Source: Streptomyces sp. AC555_RSS877
GTDB lineage: Bacteria > Actinomycetota > Actinomycetes > Streptomycetales > Streptomycetaceae
Direction: 5' to 3'
NCBI RefSeq assembly: GCF_019049245.1
Contig: NZ_JAGMUK010000053.1
Coordinates: 1-64,000 of the forward strand
Length of the DNA stretch: 64,000 nucleotides
The notes beneath the pieces were generated by a model, which worked only from the letters and a program-made list of their open reading frames with translations, had not been told where the DNA came from and ran no database searches. Positions 1 through 11,289 of this stretch are shown in pieces (within the stretch, counting starts at the first letter, position 1; every line of letters begins with the position of its first letter). Made by a program: the position numbers and the translations under genes.

Positions 1-94
1 CGCAATCCACACCGAACCGGAAGGCCCTCACCTGTTTCAAGATCCCTCAGCCGAGACCTGACTCACCTGTCCACAACCTCCCCGGACAGAACAC

Positions 95-1735
95 CTAGGG
101 CACGAGCCGACGCGCGCGCAGGGCCAGGCTCAACGCCAGTACCGTCTGCGGGTCGTCGAGATCGGTGCCCAGCAACTCGCCGATGCGGGCAAGGCGGTTG
201 TACAGCGTCTGCCGGTTGAGGTGGAGCTCGCGTGCCGTCTCCGCCTTGCGGCCCGCGTGCGCCAGATACGTCTCCAGGGTGGGCAGCAGCGGCGGCTTCG
301 AACGGCTGTCGTGGTCGCGGACGGGGCCTATCGCGCGGTCCACGAAGGCCGCCAGGTCCGGGTCGTCGCGCAGCCGCCACAGGAGCAGGTCGATGTCCAG
401 CCGGCGGGCGTCGTACCACGGCCGGTCCGACAGCCCCTGTGCCGCGGTCGCCGTCTCCGCCGCGTGCCTGAGGCCGGCCGAGGCGGCGGCCCAGCCGCCC
501 GCCACGCCGACGACCACCACCGGCGGCTGCGCCCCCGGCCGTTGCATGGCGGCCCGTTCCACGCCCGTCCTGAGCGCTGCCGCGACCCGGTCCGCGACCG
601 CCGCCCGCTCCGACTCCGCACGCAGGCCCACGAGCAGCGGAACGCGGCCTTCCACGGGGCGTACACCCAACAGGACCGGCACCCCCACGGACGCCAGCTC
701 CTCCGCGACCGCACGCGCCAGGACCGCCCACCCGCCGCCGGGAGACAGGGCGTCCCCGACGCGCATCACCACCGGCAGCAGCGGGCTGCCGCCCGGTTTG
801 AAACCCAGCACCCGGGCCTGCGCGGGCGCGTCCTCGGCCGCCACGCGTCCCTCGGCGAGGTCGGTGAGGAAATCCCCCCGTCCCCGCGCCGCCAGCTCCT
901 CCTCCTGCCGGGCCTGCATCAGGACCACGGCCAGGATGCCCGCGGCCCGCTCGGCCGCCATCCGGTGCACGGGCGCGAGCGGGCCACGGACGGGGAGCAG
1001 GACGAGGCGGGCGCGGACCGAACCCGTCCCCGGCCCGCCGCCCGGTACGTCCACCAGGACCGAACCCGCGGGCGGGGTGTCCTTGTGCTGGCCGCGCAGC
1101 CCCTCCCACACCTGGAGCGGATCCGCGCCCTCGGGGCCGGCCCCGGCGGCGTACAGGAGCAGGCCGTCCGTCGTCTCCAGGAAGACCGGGTTGCCGGCGA
1201 AGTCGGCCAGGATGCCCAGCACCTGGGGGATACCGCCGCCGCCGAGCAGGGCCTCGGTACACCTTCGGTGCACCTCCTCCGCCCGCTGGAGCAGCGCGTA
1301 GTGGCCGTTGACGATCTCGGTGTGGACCTCCTCGGTGACCGCCACGAAGGCCACCTCGCGGTGCAGTTGGACCAGCGGCAGCCCGGCCGCGCGTGCCGTG
1401 TCGACCATGGCGGCGGGCAGCCGGGTGAAACGCGGGCCGAGCTCCACGACGAGGGCCGCGACGCCGCGCTCGGCGAGGGTGCGCACGAACGCGCGCTGTT
1501 CGGCCGGGCGGGTGCCCAGGGCGTAGCCGGTCGTCAGCAGCAGTTCACCGCCCTTGAGGAGCGAGGCGATGTTGGGCACCTCGCCCGCGTGCACCCAGCG
1601 CACGGTGCGCTCCAGCCGGTCCGCACCCGCGAGGACCTCGGGCAGCCCGCTGCGCAGTCCGGGCAGCTCCAGAGCGCGCTGAACGGTGATCCCGGCACCC
1701 CGGCTCTCGAATCGGTGGTCCGTGCCGCTGTCCAT
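95..1735 (-). CDS. PucR-family transcriptional regulator
   Basis: The 546-residue protein has the PucR layout. An N-terminal purine-catabolism-type domain begins near residue 17 (TVQRALELPGL, then a segment with GGELLLTTGYALG). A middle GGDEF-like region follows, and the last 65 residues form a Fis-type helix-turn-helix (ARELHLNRQTLYNRLARIGE). Family members are cytoplasmic regulators of purine, amine or amino acid catabolism; the effector cannot be read here. The ATG at 1735 is chosen because the PucR domain starts directly after it, although the frame stays open upstream. The gene is divergent from the flavin oxidoreductase at 1797, with only 61 bases between them, so it may regulate that gene (inference). 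Confidence 0.88.
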   Translation of the reverse strand: MDSGTDHRFESRGAGITVQRALELPGLRSGLPEVLAGADRLERTVRWVHAGEVPNIASLLKGGELLLTTGYALGTRPAEQRAFVRTLAERGVAALVVELGPRFTRLPAAMVDTARAAGLPLVQLHREVAFVAVTEEVHTEIVNGHYALLQRAEEVHRRCTEALLGGGGIPQVLGILADFAGNPVFLETTDGLLLYAAGAGPEGADPLQVWEGLRGQHKDTPPAGSVLVDVPGGGPGTGSVRARLVLLPVRGPLAPVHRMAAERAAGILAVVLMQARQEEELAARGRGDFLTDLAEGRVAAEDAPAQARVLGFKPGGSPLLPVVMRVGDALSPGGGWAVLARAVAEELASVGVPVLLGVRPVEGRVPLLVGLRAESERAAVADRVAAALRTGVERAAMQRPGAQPPVVVVGVAGGWAAASAGLRHAAETATAAQGLSDRPWYDARRLDIDLLLWRLRDDPDLAAFVDRAIGPVRDHDSRSKPPLLPTLETYLAHAGRKAETARELHLNRQTLYNRLARIGELLGTDLDDPQTVLALSLALRARRLVP

Positions 1736-1796
1736 GCAGCGCACGCTACCTGCGACGCTCCGGGTTGGGGAGATCGCCGCCGGGTAGCGGCGGGTC

Positions 1797-2753
1797 ATGG
1801 ACATCAGCGTGGTCGCCGTTGGGCGCGAGGACGACAGTCCGGTCGACGAGCCGGTGCGGGTGGCGGTGCTCGCCGACCGGCTCGGATATCGCGAGGTGTG
1901 GGCGGGTGAGGGACCGACCTGGGACTCCTTCGTACTGGCCGCGGCGATCGGGCGGGCCACCCAACGGGTCGCGCTCACCGCCGGACCGGTCCCGGTGTCC
2001 GTGCGCGACCCGTTCACCATCGCCCGGGGCGCGGCGGGCGTCGCGGCCCTCACCGGCCGCCCGGCCGGGGTGGCGCTGGGCACGTCCAGCCGGCGGGTGG
2101 TGGAAGGAGTGCACGGGCGGCCGCGGGTCCGGCCGGCGGCCGTGATGGAGGAGAGCGCGGCGGCCGTACGGCGTCTTCTGCACGGTGTGCCGGGCGAGCC
2201 GGTCGTGCCGGGCAGCCCCTTCCGGCGCCGGCTCCCGCCGCCCGGCGGCGGGCTCACCGTGGCGGCCTTCGGGGACCGCGCGATCGCCACGGCCGCCGCG
2301 CACGCCGACCGCATGCTGCTCGACCTCGTGTCGCCGGAGCAGGTGCGCGTGCTGCGGGCCAAGCTGCTCGCGGCGGCCGAGCGGGCCGGCCGCACCCCGC
2401 CCACACTGGCCGCCTGGCTGCCCGCGGCCGTCGATCCGGAGCCGGAGTCCCTCGCCCAGGTCATGGGAAGCATCGCCGGGTATCTGACCGTGCCGGGCTA
2501 CAGCGACATGTTCACCGCGGCGGGCCTCGGCGAAGCGGTGGAGCTGGCCGCGGCCGGGGCCGGCCGGGACGCCCTGCTGCGCGCGCTCCCGCCCCGGGCC
2601 GCGGGCGCCGTCGGTCTGGTCGGGGACCTCGACGCCGTACGGGCCCGGATCGACGCCTATGCCGAGGCCGGGCTCGACGAGATCGCGCTGGTCCCGGCCA
2701 CGGCGGGTGACGCGGCGGGGGAGCGGACGCTGACCGCGCTCAGGCCGGCGTGA
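1797..2753 (+). CDS. LLM-class flavin-dependent oxidoreductase
   Basis: The 318-residue protein resembles the luciferase-like/F420- or FMN-dependent superfamily. It starts with a beta strand (MDISVVAVG), followed by LADRLGYREVWAGE and a segment about normal GPVPV and the RDPFTIARGAAGVAALTG helix, as in LLM barrels. The substrate is unknown. No good Shine-Dalgarno precedes the ATG. A TAGCGG hexamer at 1785-1790 lies 6 bases before it, so the transcript may be leaderless. The 3' end overlaps the convergent FAD-linked oxidase gene by 14 bases. Divergence from the PucR gene suggests co-regulation. The family call is fairly safe; the cofactor choice is not. Confidence 0.82.
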   Translation: MDISVVAVGREDDSPVDEPVRVAVLADRLGYREVWAGEGPTWDSFVLAAAIGRATQRVALTAGPVPVSVRDPFTIARGAAGVAALTGRPAGVALGTSSRRVVEGVHGRPRVRPAAVMEESAAAVRRLLHGVPGEPVVPGSPFRRRLPPPGGGLTVAAFGDRAIATAAAHADRMLLDLVSPEQVRVLRAKLLAAAERAGRTPPTLAAWLPAAVDPEPESLAQVMGSIAGYLTVPGYSDMFTAAGLGEAVELAAAGAGRDALLRALPPRAAGAVGLVGDLDAVRARIDAYAEAGLDEIALVPATAGDAAGERTLTALRPA

Positions 2754-4122
2754 TGTTGTGGTTGAAGCGGAAGACGTTGTCCGGGTCGTACTGCCCCTTG
2801 ACCACCGCCAGCCGCCGGGCGTTCTCGGCGCCCAGCCCGGCCTCCACCCGGTCCGCGCCCTCGTCGCCGATGAAGTTGAGGTAGACCGCGCCGGTGCTCC
2901 ACGGCCGGACGTCGGCGCGCACGTCCCGGACCCACTGGATGGCGCGTGCGTCGTCGGCCGGGTCCTCCCAGGCCGCGAACGGGTGCACCGCCCACGGCGC
3001 GTCCCGGTACGGCACGGGATACTCGTGCGGCCCGTCGGCGATCGCACCGCCCTGCGGGAACAGCACGTGCTGGGTGGCGGACGGTACGGGCATGGAGTGC
3101 GCGCGGTCGCAGAAGACGTTCACGAAGTCGTCGGGCGCCTGCGAGACGTACTCAGCCGACCAGTAGTTCCGCAGTCCGGGCGGATCGTCGATCATGCACT
3201 GGACATCGGCGTACGGCATCGCCCCGACGATCTCCGCCTCGTGCGGCAGCGCCAGCAGCGGCTCGGCGAGCTTGCGCAGATCCTGCTCGCCGCCGGCGTA
3301 CGTCAGCATCGCCCCGCACAACAGCGTGCCGACCAGGTGCGGCGGTACGAACTCCTCGGGCGGGCCGGTGAGGTAGATGATCCCGCCGGCCGCCTCGACC
3401 GGGGCGACCGAGATCAGGTCCCGGTAGGTGCGGACGACCTCGGGGCCGAACTCCGGGAGGTACAGCAGCAGCGCCAGGGAGAACTCGGGCAGTTCGTGCA
3501 GCTTGAGGGTCAGCGCGGTGGCGATGCCGAAGTTGCCGCCGCCGCCGTGCAGGGCCCAGAACAGCTCGGGGTTCTCGTCGGCGTTCGCGTGGGTCCGGTT
3601 GCCGTCGGCGGTGACCAGCTCGACGCCGAGCAGGTTGTCCACGGCGAGCCCGCAGCAGCGGTCCAGCCAGCCGGTGCCGCCACCCAGGACGAAGCCGCCG
3701 ACGCCGGTCGTGGAGGCCCGGCCGCCGGTGGTGGCGAGCTTGTAGGGCTGGGTGGCGCGGTCGAGGTGACTCATCGTGGCACCGCCGCCGACCCGTACCG
3801 CCTCGGCTGCCGGGTGGACGGTCACCTCGTGCATCCGCCGTAGATCGACGACCAGCCCGCCGTCGTTCAGCGCCATGCCGGCCACGCTGTGCCCGCCACC
3901 GCGGACCGCGATGTTCAGGTCCAGCTCCCGCCCGAAGCGCACGGCCCGTACGACGTCGTCCTCGTCCACGCACTGCGCGATCACCGCGGGCCGCCGGTCG
4001 ATCATGCCGTTGTGGACGACCCGGGCCTCGTCGTAACCCGGATCCCCGGGAGCGAACACCCCTCCGGTCAGATCCTCGCGCAGCGCGGTGAGAGCCGCGC
4101 CCGCCTTCGAGAGGGGAGCCAT
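2740..4122 (-). CDS. FAD-linked oxidase (BBE/PCMH type)
   Basis: The 460-residue protein has an N-terminal FAD-binding PCMH fold and a C-terminal berberine-bridge motif (YDPDNVFRFNHNI) near the stop. The RGGGHSVAG motif supplies His78, the usual 8-alpha covalent FAD attachment residue. The second attachment Cys seen in bicovalent enzymes (GxC before VGVGG) is absent here (ASTTGVGG), so single covalent attachment is expected. Family members oxidise sugars, alkaloids or polyketides with oxygen. No signal peptide is seen, so it is probably cytoplasmic. It converges with the LLM gene (14-base overlap) and lies 67 bases downstream of the GH15 gene on the same strand; a shared sugar substrate would be speculation. 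Confidence 0.87.
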   Translation of the reverse strand: MAPLSKAGAALTALREDLTGGVFAPGDPGYDEARVVHNGMIDRRPAVIAQCVDEDDVVRAVRFGRELDLNIAVRGGGHSVAGMALNDGGLVVDLRRMHEVTVHPAAEAVRVGGGATMSHLDRATQPYKLATTGGRASTTGVGGFVLGGGTGWLDRCCGLAVDNLLGVELVTADGNRTHANADENPELFWALHGGGGNFGIATALTLKLHELPEFSLALLLYLPEFGPEVVRTYRDLISVAPVEAAGGIIYLTGPPEEFVPPHLVGTLLCGAMLTYAGGEQDLRKLAEPLLALPHEAEIVGAMPYADVQCMIDDPPGLRNYWSAEYVSQAPDDFVNVFCDRAHSMPVPSATQHVLFPQGGAIADGPHEYPVPYRDAPWAVHPFAAWEDPADDARAIQWVRDVRADVRPWSTGAVYLNFIGDEGADRVEAGLGAENARRLAVVKGQYDPDNVFRFNHNITPA

Positions 4123-4189
4123 GGCCGCCCCCTTCCGTGCGGGGGATTGGTGGCTTCCAGCCTAGGCGGGAGCGACGGGCCGGTCCTGT

Positions 4190-6016
4190 TCAGCCGCCGT
4201 AGGCTCCCGACGCCGTCAGACGCAGGGCCGTGTCGATCAGTGGCACGTGGCTGAACGCCTGCGGGAAGTTGCCGACCTGGCGCTGCAGGCGCGAGTCCCA
4301 CTCCTCGGCCAGCAGCCCGAGGTCGTTGCGCAGGGACAGCAGCTTCTCGAACAGCTTGCGGGCCTCGTCGACGCGGCCGATCATCGCGAGGTCGTCGGCC
4401 ATCCAGAACGAGCAGGCGAGGAAGGCGCCCTCGTCGCCGGGCAGTCCGTCGACGCCCTCGTCGGCCCCGTCCGTCGGGTACCGCAGGATGAAGCCGTCCG
4501 ACGTGGACAGCTCGCGCTGGATCGCCTCGATCGTGCCGATCACGCGCTTGTCGTCGGGGGGCAGGAAGCCCATCTGCGGGATCAGCAGCAGGGAGGCGTC
4601 CAGCTCCTTGGAGCCGTACGACTGCGTGAAGGTGTTGCGCTCCTTGTCGTAACCCTTCTCGCACACGTCCCGGTGGATGTCGTCGCGCAGTTCGCGCCAC
4701 TTCTCCAGCGGGCCGTCCGCGTCGCCGGACTCGATCAGCTTGATCGTCCGGTCGACGGCGACCCAGGCCATCACCTTGGAGTGCACGAAGTGGCGGCGCG
4801 GGCCGCGCACCTCCCAGATGCCCTCGTCCGGCTCGTCCCAGTGGTCCTCCAGGTAGCGGATCAGCTTCAGCTGGAGCAGGGACGCGTAGTCGTTGCGGGC
4901 CAGGCCCGTCATGTGGGCCAGGTGCAGGGCCTCGGTGACCTCGCCGTACACGTCCAGCTGGAGCTGGTGCGCGGCGCCGTTGCCGACCCGGACCGGCCCG
5001 GAGTTCTCGTATCCCGGCAGCCAGTCCAGCTCGGCCTCGCCCAGCTCGCGCTCGCCCGCGATGCCGTACATGATCTGCAGGTTCTCCGGGTCGCCGGCAA
5101 CCGCCCGCAGCAGCCACTCGCGCCAGGCGCGGGCCTCCTCGCGGTAGCCGGTGCGCAGCAGCGAGGACAGGGTGATCGCCGCGTCCCGCAGCCAGGTGTA
5201 GCGGTAGTCCCAGTTGCGGACGCCGCCGATCTCCTCCGGCAGGGAGGTGGTGGGAGCGGCGACGATGCCGCCCGTCGGGGCGTACGTCAGCGCCTTGAGC
5301 GTGATCAAGGAGCGGACCACCGCCTCGCGGTACGGGCCGTGGTACGTGCAGTGCTCGACCCAGTCCCGCCAGAAGTCCTCGGTGGCCTCCAGCGACTGCT
5401 CCGGCTCCGGCAGCGGCGGTGGCTGCTTGTGCGAGGGCTCCCAGGAGATGGTGAACGCGATCCGCTCGCCCGGGGCGACCGTGAAGTCCGCGTACGTCGT
5501 CAGCGACTTGCCGTAGGTCTCGGCCTCTGTGTCGAACCACACGGAGTCGGGACCGGCGACGGCCACCGTGCGGCCCTCGTGCTTGTGCACCCACGGGACG
5601 ACCCGGCCGTAGGAGAAACGCATCCGCAGCGCCGAGCGCATCGGTACGCGGCCCGAGACGCCCTCCACGATCCGGATCAGCTGCGGGGCGCCGTCACGCG
5701 GCGGCATGAAGTCCGTCACACGGACCGTGCCGCGGGGGGTGTCCCACTCGGATTCCAGGATCAGGGAGTCGCCGCGGTAGCTGCGACGGGCCGCGGTGGG
5801 CGGTGCGGCGTCGGCCGCGTGCGCGGGTCCCAGCCGCCAGAAACCGTGTTCCTCGGTGCCCAGCAGACCGGCGAAGATGGCATGCGAGTCGAAGCGGGGC
5901 AGGCACAGCCAGTCCACCGTGCCGTCCCGGCAGACCAGGGCAGCGGTCTGCATGTCTCCGATGAGTGCGTAGTCTTCGATGCGCCCGGCCACGTGCAACT
6001 CCAGTCGAACGGCCAC
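4190..6016 (-). CDS. Glycoside hydrolase family 15 protein (trehalase/glucoamylase type)
   Basis: The 608-residue protein matches the full-length bacterial GH15 layout: an N-terminal beta-sandwich (IEDYALIGDMQTAALV, DWLCLPRFDSHAIFAGLLG) and an alpha/alpha toroid. GVRNWDYRYTWLRDA, near residue 265, carries one catalytic acidic pair, and LLAEEWDS near the C-terminus carries the other. Actinobacterial members of this type have been shown to hydrolyse trehalose; others act on alpha-glucans. No signal peptide is present, so the substrate is intracellular, and trehalose or glycogen-derived glucans are plausible in a sporulating actinomycete. The first ATG of the frame fits the family start. Confidence 0.9.
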   Translation of the reverse strand: MAVRLELHVAGRIEDYALIGDMQTAALVCRDGTVDWLCLPRFDSHAIFAGLLGTEEHGFWRLGPAHAADAAPPTAARRSYRGDSLILESEWDTPRGTVRVTDFMPPRDGAPQLIRIVEGVSGRVPMRSALRMRFSYGRVVPWVHKHEGRTVAVAGPDSVWFDTEAETYGKSLTTYADFTVAPGERIAFTISWEPSHKQPPPLPEPEQSLEATEDFWRDWVEHCTYHGPYREAVVRSLITLKALTYAPTGGIVAAPTTSLPEEIGGVRNWDYRYTWLRDAAITLSSLLRTGYREEARAWREWLLRAVAGDPENLQIMYGIAGERELGEAELDWLPGYENSGPVRVGNGAAHQLQLDVYGEVTEALHLAHMTGLARNDYASLLQLKLIRYLEDHWDEPDEGIWEVRGPRRHFVHSKVMAWVAVDRTIKLIESGDADGPLEKWRELRDDIHRDVCEKGYDKERNTFTQSYGSKELDASLLLIPQMGFLPPDDKRVIGTIEAIQRELSTSDGFILRYPTDGADEGVDGLPGDEGAFLACSFWMADDLAMIGRVDEARKLFEKLLSLRNDLGLLAEEWDSRLQRQVGNFPQAFSHVPLIDTALRLTASGAYGG

Positions 6017-6512
6017 GTCGCCCCCGGAAAACGGGGGGCTGTCGCTAGTGCGGTCAAGGGGTCTTTGTCATACGTCGTTGAGTGGTGAAGCAAAACAGGC
6101 TGTGGTGCCGTGAGGCAAAACGACAACTGTTGCTCAACGAACTGACGAGCTCTCGTTGTTCCGGTGCTTACGGACGGGGGTGGTGCCGTGTTGCCGGCCT
6201 GGCTCGTTCAGCGAGTGTCCGAGCAGGATACGACGCACCTAGATGATCCGCGTGCCGCTCCGGGCAACGCAGGTGCGCCGAACGGGTGAGCAAGGGGTGA
6301 GAAACGCGTGAGGCCGTGCAGGCTGTGCCGACCCGTGCGCGGAGCGTGGCCGGAAGCCATCTCGTCCGGGCGCTGATACCCTGGTAGCCCGTGGACCGGT
6401 GGGCAAGAAACCCCCGAACCGCAGCGACGGCTCCCCCAGAAAAACCCGGTGTCTCCGGGCCGGAAGCCGCCCCGCACCCCCAGACCGCGACCACGGGAGC
6501 CCCCTCTTGGCC
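6017..6512. other. Intergenic region between GH15 gene and pyrG
   Basis: This 496-base spacer separates the divergent GH15 and pyrG genes. It is noticeably less GC-rich near 6060-6160 than the genes, as expected for promoters. I see no RNA gene, terminator hairpin or known riboswitch. The frame of pyrG is open through its last 114 bases, but the translation there (runs of Pro, Arg, Ser) does not look like CTP synthase. I saw no convincing sign of the GGG-reiteration control known for some Gram-positive pyrG genes. Confidence 0.5.
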
Positions 6513-8159
<1,647 letters not shown>

Positions 8160-8179
8160 CAGCACAACAGTTGTACGGT

Positions 8180-8223
8180 GGCCGGGGCGCGCGCATTCAA
8201 AAGGTGGGCGCCCCGGCCTCTTT
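8180..8223 (+). terminator. Hairpin terminator after pyrG
   Basis: An 11-base perfect stem (GGCCGGGGCGC at 8180-8190, complement at 8208-8218) with a 17-base loop is followed by TCTTT. It ends 21 bases before the NUDIX start codon, so it can end pyrG transcripts or attenuate read-through. Confidence 0.7.
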
Positions 8224-8244
8224 GCGCACGTGGAAGGACAGGGC

Positions 8245-8871
8245 ATGACGATCAAGGACACCCCCGAGGCCTGGGAGATCCGGTCCACCGAGACCCCCTT
8301 CGTGGGCAACAAGACCTCCGTCCGCACCGACGAGGTGGTCATGCCCGGCGGTTCGGTGGTCAGCCGCGACTACCAGGTCCACCCCGGCTCCGTGGCCGTC
8401 GTCGCCCTCGACGGCGAGGACCGTGTCCTGCTCATCAAGCAGTACCGGCATCCGGTGCGGCAGAAGCTGTGGGAGATCCCGGCCGGCCTGCTCGACGTCC
8501 CCGGCGAGAACCCGCTGCACGCGGCCCAGCGCGAGCTGTACGAGGAGGCGCACGTCAAGGCCGAGGACTGGCGGGTCCTCACCGACGTGTACACGACGGC
8601 CGGCGGCTGTGACGAGGCCGTACGGATCTTCCTCGCCCGTGATCTGTCCGAGGCCGAGGGGCAGCGCTTCGAGGTGGAGGACGAGGAGGCCGACATGGAG
8701 CACGCACGCGTGCCGGTCGACGAGCTCGTCCGGGGCGTGCTCGCGGGGGAGCTGCACAACAACTGCCTCGTCGTTGGAGTGCTCTCATTGGTCGCCGCGC
8801 GGGGTGGGGACGGGCTCGACGCGCTGCGTCCGGCCGAGGCGCCCTGGCCCGCGCGACCCTTCGAGTCCTGA
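8245..8871 (+). CDS. NUDIX hydrolase, ADP-ribose pyrophosphatase type
   Basis: The 208-residue protein has the NUDIX box: GLLDVPGENPLHAAQREL followed by YEEA, matching Gx5Ex7REUxEEx with the catalytic Glu pair. The preceding VALDGEDRVLLIKQYRHP and WEIPAGLLD segments are typical of ADP-ribose pyrophosphatases, which cleave ADP-ribose to AMP and ribose 5-phosphate. The ATG at 8245 is preferred over the GTG at 8230 because a GGAAGGACAGG site lies just before it. It follows pyrG on the same strand beyond a terminator hairpin. This pyrG-NUDIX neighbourhood is common in actinobacteria. Confidence 0.92.
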   Translation: MTIKDTPEAWEIRSTETPFVGNKTSVRTDEVVMPGGSVVSRDYQVHPGSVAVVALDGEDRVLLIKQYRHPVRQKLWEIPAGLLDVPGENPLHAAQRELYEEAHVKAEDWRVLTDVYTTAGGCDEAVRIFLARDLSEAEGQRFEVEDEEADMEHARVPVDELVRGVLAGELHNNCLVVGVLSLVAARGGDGLDALRPAEAPWPARPFES

Positions 8872-9032
8872 ACCCACAGACCCCGCCGCTGATGTGACCA
8901 TCGGCTGATCCGATCGGGGGACGTGTCCGCCGCGCTCCACACGGAACGTAGCAGAGCGTGAACTAGGCTCTGGAAACGCCCGAACCGGAGTCCCGGCGGG
9001 CTTGCGCGTGCGGTGGGACGGGAGTGTGGCCC

Positions 9033-11144
9033 GTGACGGATCAGGCGGTGGACACAGGCGGCGTGCAGCTGTCCGGAGACGCTGCTGCGGAGTCTCGATT
9101 CCTGGGCCGTACAAGAGAGTTGAAAGAACTCCGCGCCGACATCGAGCGCGCCGGCCTGGACACCATCTCCGGCCGCAAGGCTCCCCGCGCACGCGTGCTC
9201 CTCATCGCGGGAAAACCCGGCTCGGGCCGTACGGCGCTCGCCGAGGAACTCGTACGGCAGGTCGCGGACCGTTACCGGGACGGCGTGCTCCGGACCCGGC
9301 TCAGCGAGCCCGACGGCACCCCCGTGCCGACCGAGTACGCCGCCCGCGAACTGCTGGTGGCACTCAAGCTGCCGACGCCCGCCGGAGCCGCCGAGGACGA
9401 CCTCACGGCTGCCCTGCGCGAGGCCCTTGCCGACCGCCGGGTGCTGCTCCTGCTCGACGACGCGGCCACCGCCGAGCAGGTCGACGCCCTGCTGCCGGAC
9501 ACCCCGGACTGCCTGGTCGTGGCCGTCTCGGGGGGCCCGCTGACCGGGATCGCGGACGTCCGCCCGTGCACCCTGGGCGGCCTCGACACCAAGTCCGCCC
9601 TCGAACTGCTGTCCCGGCACACCGGCTCCGTCCGCATCACCGTCGACCCCCGGGCCGCCGAGGGCCTGGTCGAGGAGTGCCAGGCCCAGCCCGCCGCGCT
9701 GACCCTGGCCGGCGGCTGGCTCGCCGCCCGGCCCAAGGCGGCCGTCGCCGACCTCGCCAAGCACCTGCACACCGAGGGCGACGAAGGAGCGACCCCGCTC
9801 AGCAGGGTCTTCCGGCTCGCCTACACGTCCCTGCCCGCCCCGGCCGCCCGGATACTGCGACTGCTCTGCCTCGCCCCGGCCGGCCTGGTCGACCCGCACA
9901 CCGCCGCCGCGCTCGCCGGCTGCTCGGTGGGCGGCGCCCGCACCACCCTGGACGACTTCGTCGCCCTCGGCCTGCTGCACGCCGTGCCCTCGCCGCTGCC
10001 GCAGTACGAGGTGCCGGGCTGCCTCCAGCCGCTGCTGAAGGCGCTCGCCGAGTCCCACGAACGCCCCGCCGAGCTCCAGCTGGCCCGCGCCCGGATGCTG
10101 GAGCGGACCGTACGGCTGCTGCAGTCCTGCCGGGCGATCACCGAGACCGACGACCCCGGCACACGCGAGAAGCTGCAGGGCATGCCGCGCTCCCTGCGCT
10201 TCCCGAGCCCGAGGGCGGCCGCCGACTGGCTGAGCATCCGCAGGCCCGCCCTGCTCGCCGCGGCCCGTCTCGCGGTCGCCGACGGCGAGCTGGACACCCT
10301 CGCCCGGCGCCTGATGTCCCAGCTCGTGCGGGCGATGGTCGCCCACTTCGGCACCCAGGCCGCCGCGCCCGACCTGTACGGCATCCACCGCCTCGTCCTC
10401 GACGTGGCCGAACGCCGCCGGCTGCCCCGCGAGAAGGCCGCCGCCCTGCTGAACCTCGCCGACCTGGACGCCCGGACCGGCCGCACCACGGAGGCCCTGG
10501 CCCGCTATCGGGCGGCTCTGGACGCCGGACGGGAGGCGAACGACCCGTACGCGACCGGCCGCGCGATGGAATCCGTAGGCGGCGCACACCTGGAGCTCGG
10601 GGACTACGACCGGGCCGCCGACTGGTACGGCCGGGCCCTGGTCCAGCGCCTCGCCCGGGACGAGCGCTCAGACGCCGCGCGGCTGTACGGCCGTATCGCG
10701 GCGGCCCACACCTACGCGGGCCGGTACGGCGAGGCACAGCGCAACTGGCGGGCCGCGGTCGCCGGCTACCGCAAGAACGGCGATGTGGCCGCCCACGCAC
10801 GGGCGTTGAGCGAACTCGCGCGCGTCCAGGAGTACGCAGGACGGACCGAGGAATCGTTGGGCACCTGCCAGGAGGCCGTGGAGTGGGCGCGTCGTGCCGA
10901 GGACGTACGCCTGCAGGCCGCACTGGAGTTGCGGCTCGCCGACACGCTGGAGCACCTCGGGGATCCCGCGGCGGCGGCGCTGCACCGGGGCGCGGCCGAG
11001 CGGCTGCTGGGGGAGGAGCCACAGGAGCCCGACGGGGTCGCCGGGGAGGCCGATGGGGAGCCCGATCCGGTCCCGGAACCCCCCGATCCACCGGAACACA
11101 GCGCTAACACCTGCGAAATCCGTAGTACATCCGCTGAAGATTGA
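9033..11144 (+). CDS. Large NTPase with C-terminal TPR region (AfsR/SARP-like, no DNA-binding domain)
   Basis: The roughly 703-residue protein starts with an ATPase module: FLGRTRELKEL, then a P-loop variant AGKPGSGRTALAEEL (Lys replaced by Arg) and a Walker-B-like RVLLLLDDAAT. This is the NB-ARC/STAND arrangement. The second half has repeated helix pairs (ALARYRAALDAGREAND, YDRAADWYGRALVQR, YGEAQRNWRAAVAGYRK), which I read as tetratricopeptide repeats. There is no SARP or LuxR-type DNA-binding domain, so this is a signalling or scaffold protein of unknown target. The last 50 residues are Pro/Glu/Asp-rich and probably disordered. GTG 9033 sits 8 bases after GGGAG; GTG 9024 is an alternative. 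Confidence 0.75.
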   Translation: MTDQAVDTGGVQLSGDAAAESRFLGRTRELKELRADIERAGLDTISGRKAPRARVLLIAGKPGSGRTALAEELVRQVADRYRDGVLRTRLSEPDGTPVPTEYAARELLVALKLPTPAGAAEDDLTAALREALADRRVLLLLDDAATAEQVDALLPDTPDCLVVAVSGGPLTGIADVRPCTLGGLDTKSALELLSRHTGSVRITVDPRAAEGLVEECQAQPAALTLAGGWLAARPKAAVADLAKHLHTEGDEGATPLSRVFRLAYTSLPAPAARILRLLCLAPAGLVDPHTAAALAGCSVGGARTTLDDFVALGLLHAVPSPLPQYEVPGCLQPLLKALAESHERPAELQLARARMLERTVRLLQSCRAITETDDPGTREKLQGMPRSLRFPSPRAAADWLSIRRPALLAAARLAVADGELDTLARRLMSQLVRAMVAHFGTQAAAPDLYGIHRLVLDVAERRRLPREKAAALLNLADLDARTGRTTEALARYRAALDAGREANDPYATGRAMESVGGAHLELGDYDRAADWYGRALVQRLARDERSDAARLYGRIAAAHTYAGRYGEAQRNWRAAVAGYRKNGDVAAHARALSELARVQEYAGRTEESLGTCQEAVEWARRAEDVRLQAALELRLADTLEHLGDPAAAALHRGAAERLLGEEPQEPDGVAGEADGEPDPVPEPPDPPEHSANTCEIRSTSAED

Positions 11145-11289
11145 TGCAATGAAAGGCTAGACAGCGGGAACACCTTCATTAGACTGGCTCTGCCGCACCT
11201 TCTCCTGCGGTGCATCCTGGTGTGCCCTCGCATGCCTGGGTATGTCTTGTAATGCCCCGACATCCTCTGAGCCAAGGACCGTGATCGAC

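Noticed and set aside
6399..6512. Upstream extension of pyrG
   Set aside because: The extra 38 codons are Pro/Arg/Ser-rich and do not match CTP synthase, whose conserved start follows ATG 6513.
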